From the NCBI RefSeq assembly GCF_004353525.1, contig NZ_CP085524.1:1708142-1772141 (forward strand): a stretch of DNA of 64,000 nucleotides, read 5' to 3'. This DNA comes from Zhaonella formicivorans (GTDB lineage Bacteria > Bacillota > DUOV01 > Zhaonellaceae). Shown piece after piece: positions 50,561 to 59,154 of this stretch. Under the pieces are notes generated by a model, which was given only the letters and a program-made list of their open reading frames with translations, had not been told where the DNA came from and did not search any database. Position numbers and translations under genes: made by a program. Positions within the stretch are counted from its first letter, which is position 1. Each line of letters starts with the position of its first letter.

Positions 50561-51277
50561 TTAATTTAATGGAAATTCTCCTCTCTCCCAATGCTCTAAA
50601 ATGCCACCAAAGGGTTTTAAAACATAAGTTAAAATATCCTCCAAAATTGCAATTTTCCGGTCCAAAGCTTGCTCCGCAAGAAAACTTGTGCATAATTGAA
50701 AAAGCTCTTGGTCAGTTTTACTGATTGAGTCCAGCACTTTTTTATCTTTGGGCACCCAGATGTTATTCAATTTAAAATAGGAAACTAACACTTCTTTGAA
50801 AAGGTTATTAGCCAGAAAAGCAGAATTAATTGGGTCACATCTTCTGTTCATGAGATCTACCCAGGACTGGTATAAACTAAACCTGAGACAGCGGATTTCA
50901 GTTTTTTCCAAAGCTCTTGGTCCCAGGCTGTATATCCTGGCAGCATTTTTTAAAATATCGTCCAGCTCATCTCCTCTTTTAAAAATAATTTTGTAGTGAG
51001 CAAGAGCACTGAGCAACCAGGGCCATTTTTCCTTCAAGCCGGCCTTTAATAAATCCAGCGAAATATACGATAGATCGAACTTAACGTTTTCTATTTCGTA
51101 TACTTCCCTCTCATAGCTATGACTTTTTGCAGTAATTACTAAAAAGTCCAAATCATTTAAATGCTGAAGTTCATCCTCGCCTGCTCTTGCCCCGGCACCA
51201 ATCAAGAGTATGCCCTGTACCTCCTCTTGCCCCATAAGTTTTTTAACCTCTTTTCCAAATACTTCGTCAACTGTCAT
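50561..51277 (-). CDS. Nucleotidyltransferase-domain protein, first gene of folate operon
   Basis: About 238 residues. VQGILLIGAGARAGEDELQHLNDLDFLVI matches a minimal nucleotidyltransferase core (GxxAR...DLDxxV), and KFDLSYI may supply the third acidic residue. The C-terminal helical half (residues ~120-238) may be HEPN- or KNTase-C-like. The start is uncertain: ATG at 51277, GTG or TTG (51298) upstream, none with a strong SD. It lies between the THF riboswitch and folE, 22 bp from folE. Not a known folate gene. Confidence 0.72.
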   Translation of the reverse strand: MTVDEVFGKEVKKLMGQEEVQGILLIGAGARAGEDELQHLNDLDFLVITAKSHSYEREVYEIENVKFDLSYISLDLLKAGLKEKWPWLLSALAHYKIIFKRGDELDDILKNAARIYSLGPRALEKTEIRCLRFSLYQSWVDLMNRRCDPINSAFLANNLFKEVLVSYFKLNNIWVPKDKKVLDSISKTDQELFQLCTSFLAEQALDRKIAILEDILTYVLKPFGGILEHWERGEFPLN

Positions 51278-51392
51278 TGGCCGCACCCGAAAAAGCAAGG
51301 TAATATCGATTGAAATAAAAAAATAAACACCTTTTTAGTACATACGTAGAGTACCTCTACAAATGTAACAAAAAGATGTCTTTTACATAAGT

Positions 51393-51480
51393 AGCGGACG
51401 CAGTATCATATCGCGGGTTAACCCTTCGTTTAAAGGCAACATCCCATCCTTTAACACTTAACGTATGATACCTACTCTAC
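51393..51480 (-). promoter_or_regulatory. Tetrahydrofolate (THF) riboswitch
   Basis: The minus strand starts TAGAGTAGGTATCATACGTTAAGTG, then GGATGGGATGTTGCC, ACGAAGGGTTAACCCGCG, and closes ATATGATACTGCGTCCGCTA. The GUUAAGUG, GGAUGGGAUGUUG, ACGAAGGG and GCGUCCGCU elements in this order fit the THF class. It heads the nucleotidyltransferase-folE-folP-folBK operon. A hairpin GTAGAGGTACTCTAC at 51346-51360 follows and may be the expression platform. Confidence 0.94.
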
Positions 51481-51619
51481 TTTATTATTTTTCCTTGATT
51501 ATACAACTGCCAATAATAACTTGTCAAATTTAACTCAATTTTGTCAGCTGCCATTTTGTAAAATCACGTCTTCTTCAGTTACTGCAACATGCGGTGTGTC
51601 TTTTATCAAAACTGTGAGC

Positions 51620-51814
51620 TCAGTTTTGGCGGTGGAGGTGTTAAGATTCATTGAAGAAGAGCTATCCCCCGATTGCCTGGTGAATTTGATGGACCAGTAC
51701 TCCCCGGCCCATGACGTCTACGAATACGAAGAAATAGCGAAAAGACTGAGCGCCGCTGAATTTAAGGAAGCGCTGCATTTCGCCAAGAAGTTGGATTTAA
51801 GGTCAACAGATTAA
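51620..51814 (+). pseudogene. 3' remnant of a radical SAM (PflA-like) gene
   Basis: The end of this frame reads VEVLRFIEEELSPDCLVNLMDQYSPAHDVYEYEEIAKRLSAAEFKEALHFAKKLDL, which resembles the C-terminus of PflA-like radical SAM proteins (LNIMDQYRPA...EYxEIxRRxxxxEYxEAL). The CxxxCxxC core and most of the gene are absent; the upstream part is unrelated intergenic sequence. It is a lone plus-strand fragment next to the folate operon. Confidence 0.62.
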
Positions 51815-51828
51815 AATTATAAGTTGAT

Positions 51829-52821
51829 CTATCTTTTATTTATAGCCTGGTTCGGGGCTAACAAGCGCGGACTTCGGCTAATATACCGCTTATACAGATA
51901 CGATACCACAGCGGCTACCGGCTGCTGAAAGATCATGGCCAGTGTTATGGGCACTGCTACCGCAGGCGGAAAATATGCTAAAGCCAGGAGTGAACCAAAG
52001 CTGATATTCCTCATGCCCACATTGTAAATCATAGCTGAAATAATGTCAGAACGGCGTTCCTTTACCGCAAATGAACCTAAGTAGCCTAAAAAATAGCCAC
52101 TCACTACAAGTAGTAAAACAACCAGCAACAATTTAATCAAGGAAATGTTCCAATTTATTTCTGAAGCAACCATGGCGGCATTAAGCAAAATAACTAAAAA
52201 AAGTGCCGCTTTGGAGGTGAATCCGCCAACCGACTTACTAAAATCAGCGAACCTTCCCTTTGTAAAATCATTTACCAGCATGCCTGCCACGCTTGGGATC
52301 GTTACCATAAACAGCAACCGCCAAACCAGATCCCCATAATCGATATGGATCACTTGTCCAACCGCCAGAAGAAAAAAAGTTGGAAGTATAACCGGAACAA
52401 CTAATGTGTCCAAGGTTACCACCACCAGGGCCAGGGGAACACTCCCCTCAGTCAGCGATGTCCAAATGATGGAAGTCACTGCAACAGGAATGCTGGAACT
52501 AATTAGGAAACCTAAGCGCATCAACGGGTCATGGGGATAAAAAATTAACCCTACTATCCAAGCTACTATGGGAGCACCACCGTGGATTAAAAATAACATC
52601 CATAAGGGGGTCCATGGCTTGTTTAAAACTTTAATAAATTCTTTAAAACTTGTTCCGAGAGCGGTAACAAATGTCATATACGCAAATAGCCCTATTGCAA
52701 CTTTTGTTATTACAGGCGATTTGGGAAGAGATAGATTAAACCCTAGCAGCAACGCCGATAGCACGACATAAAACATGCGTTTGCCAAGCCAATTGTTCCA
52801 AGTGGTGAAAGTTTGCAGCAT
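51829..52821 (-). CDS. Bile acid:sodium symporter (BASS)-family transporter
   Basis: 330 residues with about ten helices. LWMLFLIHGGAPIVAWIVGLIF, GFLISSSIPVAVTSIIWTSLTEGSVPLALVVVTLDTLVVPVILP and IYNVGMRNISFGSLLALAYFPPAVAVPITLAMIFQQPVAAVV follow the SBF/BASS fold with its two discontinuous helices. Substrate unknown (organic acids, sulfonates or pantoate are carried by relatives). ACR3 arsenite exporters are distant relatives, but their Cys is not seen. Confidence 0.8.
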   Translation of the reverse strand: MLQTFTTWNNWLGKRMFYVVLSALLLGFNLSLPKSPVITKVAIGLFAYMTFVTALGTSFKEFIKVLNKPWTPLWMLFLIHGGAPIVAWIVGLIFYPHDPLMRLGFLISSSIPVAVTSIIWTSLTEGSVPLALVVVTLDTLVVPVILPTFFLLAVGQVIHIDYGDLVWRLLFMVTIPSVAGMLVNDFTKGRFADFSKSVGGFTSKAALFLVILLNAAMVASEINWNISLIKLLLVVLLLVVSGYFLGYLGSFAVKERRSDIISAMIYNVGMRNISFGSLLALAYFPPAVAVPITLAMIFQQPVAAVVSYLYKRYISRSPRLLAPNQAINKR

Positions 52822-53018
52822 AACGTGCCTCCGCTTGTCTCCATATTATCCGCTTAAGGCGCAAAGTAGTTGTATTAATTGTTGCTGTATGAAACACTTC
52901 GCATCACCATAGCTTTAATCATATCCAAATTGAAACATTAATTCAATACCTTGCGTTCCCAGTGACTTACAAATATACCTGCACCATTACGTTCAAAACT
53001 CCCGGTAAGAGCAGTAAA

Positions 53019-53069
53019 GAAAAAACACACCGCGACATCCTGTTTTAGAGTGCAGGATATTTCGGTGTG
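53019..53069 (-). terminator. Intrinsic terminator after split CobW operon
   Basis: CACACCGAAATATCCTG and CAGGATGTCGCGGTGTG form an interrupted stem followed by six T on the minus strand. Confidence 0.88.
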
Positions 53070-53079
53070 CCGGTATCCA

Positions 53080-53496
53080 CTACCTTATTGATCCCAACCC
53101 AAGCTTCTTGTGCAGATTTTCCAATGCAATTTTTTTAAGAGTTTCTTTGTCCGGTCCAAAAATTATCACCGTCATATTCAGATTAAATCTTGTAATAATG
53201 GACTCTTGCCAACCGGGTGAAGAATTAATATTAACTTCTTTTCCCGTTGAGGCCAGCCACAAATTCAATGTTGATTCACTTGAAGTAAAAGTTTTTATGT
53301 GGCCTATGAAGTAATGATTTTCTGCCGCCCATTGAATTAAGTCTTTAACCCAGGCTGCTAAGCAGTTGGTCAGCTCGCTGCCTGAAATTCCTTTCTCAAG
53401 TTGAAGCGCAAGAGAATGAGAAAAAACTCCTGGCTCTTCGTTCGAATTCTCATGTGAATGTCGGCATGTATGGCCGCTATTTTCAGCACTATTCAT
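53080..53496 (-). CDS. CobW C-terminal-domain-like partner protein with His-rich start
   Basis: About 138 residues. The N-terminus carries HTCRHSHENSN, a possible metal-binding His/Cys cluster; the rest (ELTNCLAAWVKDLIQWAAENHYFIGHIKTFTSSESTLNLWLASTGKEVNI...MTVIIFGPDKETLKKI) has the size and pattern of the CobW C-terminal domain. It overlaps the GTPase gene by 8 bp. In most COG0523 proteins the GTPase and this domain are one chain. Assignment is by size, position and weak pattern. Confidence 0.62.
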   Translation of the reverse strand: MNSAENSGHTCRHSHENSNEEPGVFSHSLALQLEKGISGSELTNCLAAWVKDLIQWAAENHYFIGHIKTFTSSESTLNLWLASTGKEVNINSSPGWQESIITRFNLNMTVIIFGPDKETLKKIALENLHKKLGLGSIR

Positions 53497-54097
53497 TGAT
53501 CCCCACCACCTTCTCCCAAACACTGTCTTCTACATTTTGATTGGCAGATACTTTATGGATTTGAGCCTTGGGATTAAGTTCCGTTACACGGTTTTTTACA
53601 TATGTTAATTGTTCTTCTGTTACCAGATCTGTTTTATTAATAATTATAATATCCCCATCAGTTACCTGCGTCTTTGCAAGTACGGGAGTCGCAGCATAAT
53701 ACTCCTCCCAACGTTGGGAATCTACAACAGTAATTGTTACAGCATTATCTATACTCTTGCTATGTCTACCAATAGTGTTTAAAATTTTACCGGGATAAGC
53801 CAATCCGGTGGACTCCACAATGACCCATTTGGGATTAATTTTTTCTGCTATATCATTTAAGGCAAGTGTTAAACTAGCGGTCAGTTGACAGCAGATGCAC
53901 CCTGCAAACATTTCTTTTACAGTAAAGCCGCTGGTTTCTATCACTTTATTATCAATCCCTATCTCCCCAACTTCGTTTTCAATTATAACCAGCTCAGTTT
54001 TTTTGGCTCCTTCCTTTTTCACCAGGAAATGGGCCAGGGAAAGTATTAAACTTGTTTTTCCCGAACCGAAAAAACCCCCAAAGAGTATTAAATTCAC
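53489..54097 (-). CDS. CobW/COG0523 metallochaperone GTPase, GTPase domain only
   Basis: About 203 residues: Walker A GGFFGSGKTSL, Switch I region IENEVGEIGIDNKVI, metal motif GCICCQL (CXCC), VIVESTGLAYPGKI and NKTDL. The COG0523 C-terminal domain is absent and seems to be encoded by the next gene. GTG at 54097 gives the usual NLILFGGFFGSGKT start, while the frame reaches TTG at 54121. Such GTPases insert or deliver Zn, Co, Ni or Fe; the target is unknown. Confidence 0.85.
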   Translation of the reverse strand: MNLILFGGFFGSGKTSLILSLAHFLVKKEGAKKTELVIIENEVGEIGIDNKVIETSGFTVKEMFAGCICCQLTASLTLALNDIAEKINPKWVIVESTGLAYPGKILNTIGRHSKSIDNAVTITVVDSQRWEEYYAATPVLAKTQVTDGDIIIINKTDLVTEEQLTYVKNRVTELNPKAQIHKVSANQNVEDSVWEKVVGINE

Positions 54098-54241
54098 CTG
54101 GAACACCAACCTTTCGTGCAAAGGGATTAACCTGATTCTAAGTAAATTTCCTTTCTTTTATCTTAAGTCCTGTGTAAGATCTCCCATTCGGTTGTACTTT
54201 CTAGCAAATAACAAATCCCTAATAATCTTGCACACAAGAAA

Positions 54242-54323
54242 ACCGCTCTTTTCCGGTCAGGAAAAATGAGCGGCAATCGTTTTTTACTGTGCAAAAAGGG
54301 CTTCGGAAATTACCGAAACCCTT
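54242..54323 (-). terminator. Two hairpins downstream of tRNA-Ala
   Basis: AAGGGTTTCGG/CCGAAGCCCTT followed by TTTTG (54296-54323), then CCGCTC/GAGCGG followed by TTTTC (54242-54272). Either can end the tRNA transcript. Confidence 0.75.
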
Positions 54324-54333
54324 GCTTTCTTTT

Positions 54334-54409
<76 letters not shown>

Positions 54410-54511
54410 TTATTTACTTTGTTCGTGTCACCGACAAAATGTATTGTAGCATATACTGCATGGCAATGCAAGTGCAAAATTGACGTAAATTTTTACCGCA
54501 TAAGAGCAAGA

Positions 54512-54539
54512 CCGTTAGCGGTTTGAAACCCGCTAGCGG
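54512..54539 (-). terminator. Hairpin after M20 peptidase gene
   Basis: CCGCTAGCGG...CCGCTAACGG stem-loop ten bases past the stop, with only a weak T-tract. Confidence 0.6.
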
Positions 54540-54549
54540 CCTACGCTTT

Positions 54550-55737
54550 TTAGCTACAAACTTCCAGGGCTGTTAACGCATAAATTTGGGCTGCTTTAAA
54601 GAGCTGCTCTGTTTCGACAAACTCCACGGCAGCATGGGCCTGAGCGATGTCCCCGGGACCAAAAACCACAGTTGGTATTCCTGCCCTGGATAAGTGGGCA
54701 CCGTCAGTCCAGTAGACTACTCCTTTCACCACAGGCTCTTTGCCAAGTTGTTGGCGCACCGCATGGCCCAGAGCCAGTACCAACGGGTGATCCGACTCTA
54801 TCTCCATGGGCCCCCTGCCCAAGGTCTCCGGCTGCTGGATGATTTTCGCCTCCAGCTCCGGATCCTCTGCGTGCAGCCCATCGATGACAGCCTGCAATTC
54901 GCTAAGCACCTCTTCCAAGGTTTCTCCCGGAATCCAACGGCGGTCCAGGGAAAACCAGCAGGAGTCAGGTACAATATTGTTCAGCACTCCCCCCTCAATA
55001 CGACCGATATTAATAGTCGGAGAACCCACCAAGGGGTGAATACGCTGCTTCAGCCGGGGTACCACCCCTGTCTCGATGGCCTGGATGATTTTGGCAGCCT
55101 TGGAAATAGCATTGATCCCGTTTTGCGGCACACTGCCATGGGCTGCTTTGCCTCTGACCTCAATTTTTAACCACTCCATGCCCTTATGGGCAGCAGCTAT
55201 CTCCAGGTTAGTAGCTTCACCAATAATGGCCATATCAGTCTTGATGCCTTTTTCTACCAGAGCCCTGGCACCTTCACTGGTATTGGGCGACTCCTCGCCA
55301 ACAACCCCGGCAAAGCGCACATCCCCGGAAAGCTGCACGCCGGCCCGTTTTAAGGCAGCCATAGCAACCAACATGGCTGCTACTCCACCCTTCATGTCTG
55401 CAGCGCCCCGCCCGTAAATTTTGCCTTCGGCGAGATAGGCCTCGAAAGGTTCAATTTCCATGTTGTGGGGAGGCACCGTATCTATATGGCCACAAAAAAG
55501 CAGGCTCCTTCCTCCTGCTTTTCCAGGCAGGGCAGCGTAGACATTGCTCCGTTCTTCGAAGATTTCCTCCGTCGCGGCAGTGATGCCTTCCCTCTGCAAA
55601 AAATCTGCAATAAACCGGGCTACCTTAGTTTCCACTCCAGGAACGCCATAGTAGCTGGGAATCCGGACTAATTCCTGGGTTAGCGCTACGACCTCCTCCC
55701 TTTTAATCTCCTGCAAAACCCGCTGCTGTAAATCCAC
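54550..55737 (-). CDS. M20-family metallopeptidase (ArgE/DapE/CPG2-like)
   Basis: About 395 residues: FCGHIDTVPPH (His/Asp), GRGAADMKGGVAAML (second Asp), VGEESPNTSEGARALV (catalytic Glu and ligand Glu), IGEATNLEIAAAHKGMEW, and a dimerisation domain KAAHGSVPQNGINAI; the last His ligand is in AQAHAAVEFV. GTG at 55737 behind TAGGAG fits better than ATG at 55761. It removes an N-acyl or amino-terminal group from a substrate that cannot be defined here. Confidence 0.87.
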   Translation of the reverse strand: MDLQQRVLQEIKREEVVALTQELVRIPSYYGVPGVETKVARFIADFLQREGITAATEEIFEERSNVYAALPGKAGGRSLLFCGHIDTVPPHNMEIEPFEAYLAEGKIYGRGAADMKGGVAAMLVAMAALKRAGVQLSGDVRFAGVVGEESPNTSEGARALVEKGIKTDMAIIGEATNLEIAAAHKGMEWLKIEVRGKAAHGSVPQNGINAISKAAKIIQAIETGVVPRLKQRIHPLVGSPTINIGRIEGGVLNNIVPDSCWFSLDRRWIPGETLEEVLSELQAVIDGLHAEDPELEAKIIQQPETLGRGPMEIESDHPLVLALGHAVRQQLGKEPVVKGVVYWTDGAHLSRAGIPTVVFGPGDIAQAHAAVEFVETEQLFKAAQIYALTALEVCS

Positions 55738-55774
55738 TTTCTCCACTCCTATACATGTCATGTAATCTAAATGT

Positions 55775-55835
55775 TAGTCGCAGCTACCAGCTATCGCTGA
55801 CGGCTGCAGGCTGATGGCTGATAGCCTGCGGCCAG
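55775..55835. repeat. Tandem-palindromic GCTGATGGCTGATAGC-type repeat
   Basis: Overlapping units AGCTATCGCTGACGGCTGCAG and GCTGATGGCTGATAGC fill the gap between two genes and form alternative hairpins such as GGCTGCAGGCTGATG/TAGCCTGCGGCC. Similar dispersed GCTGATGGCTG repeats occur in many clostridial genomes. Confidence 0.55.
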
Positions 55836-55837
55836 CC

Positions 55838-56998
55838 TTACCCAAACAATTTCCTGCCTAGCCAAGTATGCTGTATTTGCACTGCTTGTGCCGGACATAA
55901 TTCTTGGCAGCAATAACACCGGATGCACCGTGCCAGGTCAACCTCCGGCCTGTGGTCTACGAGCTTCACTGCTTGAGGGGGACAGTTTTGTACACAATCA
56001 CCGCAACCGACGCACAGTTCATGAATGAATACCGGCTTAGGCCGTAAAGCTTTTTCTAAAGGCGCAGCGAGAAAATCCGGGAGGTTGGCTCCCAGTAATC
56101 CCTTATCTGCCTTAAAGGTAGCCAGCGGGAGTTTAAAATCCTTTACTATGGGCCATTCTTTTTTAGCCAGTCCCAAAAGCTGAAACTTGTCGCTGCTTCC
56201 GGCAGTTAAACCCCTATCCATGGCACAGGCAATTACGGGAACTTGCTGCGGAACCACACCTACTAACTCGCTGCCGACTACATCCAGGGCAAAAGGATCG
56301 GCGCTGGCTAAAATAACGCCAACGGGACGGGGCCTACCGCCTGTAGGCCCTTCACCTTCCATGCAAACTACCGCATCCAAAATGCTCAGCCTGGGTTTAA
56401 CACACAGCGCTATATCAACCAGAATTTCCGCAAAATCCTTAATTCGCGGCATTTTAACGTGGTACTCCGCTTTGACTAAGCCGGGGACCGCACCAAACAT
56501 ATTTTTTACAGCTCCCGTCAACAGTGTCAACCCGTGAGTTTTCAGCTTAGGCAGGGAAATCACAACATCTGCTTTTAACACAGCCTCCATTACCCTTAAA
56601 CTTTTGATGATTTTGCCTTCGGGGCAGGGAACGGTGGCTTCGGAGGTGTTAAAGTTGAGCTCTGCCCCCGTCCGTTCGGCCACCGCTGTTATGCCACATT
56701 TGTCGTAAGCCCTCTGCAGCATTTTAGAGTTAAAAGGACCTCCGGGGCTGTCGGCGAGAATGACTTTGGCCCCTGCCGCCTGGAGTATCCGTACAACCCA
56801 TTCCAGGATTACCGGGTTGGTAGTTGCGGCGTGCTCCGGACTTTTGGGCATAACCAAGTTCAATTTTACCAGGACTTGTTGCCCAGGCTTAACTATGCTC
56901 TCTATTCCGCCCAGCAAACCCAGCGCTTCTTCCAGGCTCTGGCGAACCTGCACAGGCCGGTAATCAGGGCAATTGACCACTGCTACGCTTGGCTGCAA
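55838..56998 (-). CDS. DUF362 protein with C-terminal 2x[4Fe-4S] ferredoxin domain
   Basis: 386 residues. The DUF362 part contains GQQVLVKLNLVMPKSPEHAATTNPVILEWVVRIL, VILADSPGGPFNSKML, VISLPKLKTHGLTLLTGAVKNMFGAVPG and LDAVVCMEGEGPTGGRPRPVGVILAS; the ferredoxin end is CVGCGDCVQNCPPQA and CIRCYCCQELCPAQA. TTG start at 56998 behind GAGG. A common anaerobe protein of unknown reaction. Confidence 0.88.
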   Translation of the reverse strand: MQPSVAVVNCPDYRPVQVRQSLEEALGLLGGIESIVKPGQQVLVKLNLVMPKSPEHAATTNPVILEWVVRILQAAGAKVILADSPGGPFNSKMLQRAYDKCGITAVAERTGAELNFNTSEATVPCPEGKIIKSLRVMEAVLKADVVISLPKLKTHGLTLLTGAVKNMFGAVPGLVKAEYHVKMPRIKDFAEILVDIALCVKPRLSILDAVVCMEGEGPTGGRPRPVGVILASADPFALDVVGSELVGVVPQQVPVIACAMDRGLTAGSSDKFQLLGLAKKEWPIVKDFKLPLATFKADKGLLGANLPDFLAAPLEKALRPKPVFIHELCVGCGDCVQNCPPQAVKLVDHRPEVDLARCIRCYCCQELCPAQAVQIQHTWLGRKLFG

Positions 56999-57438
56999 TG
57001 TATCCTCTACTCCTCGGCCCCAAAATATAGTACTCCTTGATGAGATTCAGCTTAACCTTCTTCACAACAATTGTCAAATGTTTGCTGTCCTGAAAACTCT
57101 TGCATTTATGTTGTAACACTCCCACAGCTTGAATTCATACTGTCTTTTTATTTGTTGCCATTTTCAAGATACTCTTGCTAAAAATGTAATTTTAACTCTC
57201 GATTTTTTCAGTTGACCTGTTTCATAAGTTTAAACTATCAACCTTATAGCCAAATTGAATTATACAAAACCGCTTGCCGTTGTTATAATTAAGTCAGCGT
57301 AAACCTTGCATTTGTTTTGAAATGATTGAAATGAGTCGTTTTTGCCAAAACGCTCCGGATTAACAAGCAGCCCGCTCCATCGGCTGCAAATTTTTTACCA
57401 TTTTAGCCTATTTCGCTTTTCAGCAGCACGCTTTTAAA
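56999..57438. other. Intergenic region, no gene seen
   Basis: About 440 AT-rich bases between the DUF362 gene and the end of the sigma-factor operon. A TATAAT occurs near 57285, but I see no matching -35, reading frame or repeat. Confidence 0.55.
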
Positions 57439-58395
57439 CTAATCCAGCCGGTTAACGGTTATTCTATCCTCGCTGTTAACATACAGTTTATATTTACCTT
57501 CTCCCCATTTTACACTTGCTTGCACCGCCTGTTGCCGGTCGGGCCGGTCATTGGTATCCGGCATCTCTGTGTCCCGCCTTGGCTGTCCGCTGATTTGCCA
57601 GTCTACATTGCCAAAGAGCATTTCCCCGGACCGGGTTTTGGCCCGTACTTCCAGGTTGGCTTGGCTGGAAGCGGCAATCTCCACAGGGCTTCGGGTATTT
57701 ACCATCCAGTCGGACCGAATCCCCTCCGCAGCAATCTCCAGGCTGCCAAAGCCATCATGCGCGATTTCCACCGGGATATCTGCCGGCAAAATCAGCCTAT
57801 ACTCTGCGCCGGTGGCACCGGGGTTGAAATCCCTCTTCCTCGGCAGATCCCTTAACTCCACATACAGCGTATCTCCAACGGTCCTAAGCAGGATAAAATC
57901 TTCACCTGATAGTTTTTTAGCTTCCACTTCATTTTTGGCAAAAATATTGGCATCCCCATAAGCTACCAGTTCCCGGGAACTGCTAACCGCTAACTTTAGC
58001 TGCGCGCTAGGGGTATCCACACGGATCTTTTTTACTTCAGCCGGGACCACCAGCCGCGCTTCCGGAAACAAAACCGTGTATTCCCTGGACATGACCATTT
58101 GGCTTACCCTGGGCAAAAATCCGGTAGCAGTTAAAGCATAAAAGCCCAGCCCGAACATTGTAAGAAAAAGAACCAGCAGTATGCTTGCAAAATCATATTT
58201 AATCTTCGGATGCTCTTCCTTGGAAAAATGAATGTAGGCCAGGATTTCACAACCCAAGAGAATGAAAATTACCGGCCACCAGGTTGTTACAGCCTCAACA
58301 ACAGCATATTGTTTTATTTGCGCCACTAAAAGGGCTATGCCAACGGCAATCAGAAGTATGCCCATCGAAAAGGTACCCACACGCCACTGCCGCAT
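57439..58395 (-). CDS. Membrane protein with DUF5668/DUF4097-like extracellular beta domain
   Basis: 318 residues: three N-terminal helices (MGILLIAVGIALLVAQI; WWPVIFILLGCEILAYIHF; ILLVLFLTMFGLGFYAL), then a long beta-rich outer part with repeated short strands (VRVDTPSAQLKLAVSSS..., SLEIAAEGIRSDWMVNTRSPVEI). Last gene of the ECF sigma operon, 12 bp after the previous gene. Resembles LiaF-type or adhesin-like sensors of envelope stress; the role is inferred. Confidence 0.7.
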   Translation of the reverse strand: MRQWRVGTFSMGILLIAVGIALLVAQIKQYAVVEAVTTWWPVIFILLGCEILAYIHFSKEEHPKIKYDFASILLVLFLTMFGLGFYALTATGFLPRVSQMVMSREYTVLFPEARLVVPAEVKKIRVDTPSAQLKLAVSSSRELVAYGDANIFAKNEVEAKKLSGEDFILLRTVGDTLYVELRDLPRKRDFNPGATGAEYRLILPADIPVEIAHDGFGSLEIAAEGIRSDWMVNTRSPVEIAASSQANLEVRAKTRSGEMLFGNVDWQISGQPRRDTEMPDTNDRPDRQQAVQASVKWGEGKYKLYVNSEDRITVNRLD

Positions 58396-58407
58396 TGTTT
58401 TTTCCTC

Positions 58408-59154
58408 CTATACCTCGGGATTTTTGCTGCCCGCCAGCAGTTTTACACCCCCTGCGATAAACAGGAAGGCAATGATGCCGGTTTTAAGCAGCTCTAGAAT
58501 TTGCCAGTCTAGAAAAGGGCTAATTAGTTTTTCAAAAATAATCAGGCAGCCAACAAAAATCAGCAGGTAGCCAAGATATTTCGGGTTTCCCAGCGGCCAA
58601 AGCTGTTGTCCCGTTGCCACCTCTTCTTGTCCCTCTTTCTCTGCTTTAAACTGCAGCGCATCAAAAAAGCTGTAGAACCAAATGACCGGCAGTGAAAAAA
58701 AGAATATGCTTAAATGCAGCCAATCCAGCAGGAAAAGGGACAGGAAAAAAGCGCCCATGAGCTGCAGCCCTTCCCTTTTCAGCCCCCAGTACATGTGCCC
58801 CGCCCCGGGAATGGCGGAAAAAAGCAGCGCCCAGCCTTTGCTCTTTTTGCCCTCCTGGAGGCTGTCGTTAAATTCGCTAAAAATGGAACGGTCCTCTGCT
58901 GTTTCCTGCCGGTTTATTGCTTCACACTGTTTCCAAGCGTCAAACAAGCTGTAAAACCAGACAATAGGCAGTACAATCAGCAGTGCTAAAAATTCTTCTT
59001 TACGAGTCAAAACTCCAAAGAATACCACAAAGGTTAGCCAGCCAAAGAAGGCCAAAATAAATGTCAGGCCCCGGTTCATCAGCCCCAAGTAAAAATGTCC
59101 AAGCCCGGGAATAAAAGAAAAAATGGCTGTAGCGAATTTGCTTTTTCTAATCAC
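58408..59154 (-). CDS. Duplicated TM2-like polytopic membrane protein
   Basis: 248 residues with two similar halves: FSFIPGLGHFYLGLMNRGLTFILAFFGWL...VWFYSLFDAWKQ and FSAIPGAGHMYWGLKREGLQLMGAFFLSL...VIWFYSFFDALQF. PGLGHxYxGL is the TM2-like turn. Then two C-terminal helices. Its ATG overlaps the anti-sigma stop by 4 bp. Probably an envelope component of the sigma regulon. Confidence 0.72.
   Translation of the reverse strand: MIRKSKFATAIFSFIPGLGHFYLGLMNRGLTFILAFFGWLTFVVFFGVLTRKEEFLALLIVLPIVWFYSLFDAWKQCEAINRQETAEDRSIFSEFNDSLQEGKKSKGWALLFSAIPGAGHMYWGLKREGLQLMGAFFLSLFLLDWLHLSIFFFSLPVIWFYSFFDALQFKAEKEGQEEVATGQQLWPLGNPKYLGYLLIFVGCLIIFEKLISPFLDWQILELLKTGIIAFLFIAGGVKLLAGSKNPEV

Noticed and set aside
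51521-51814. 97-residue intact small protein on the plus strand
   Set aside because: Only the last ~60 residues look like protein (PflA-like end); the start has no SD and is intergenic in character, so a remnant is more likely.
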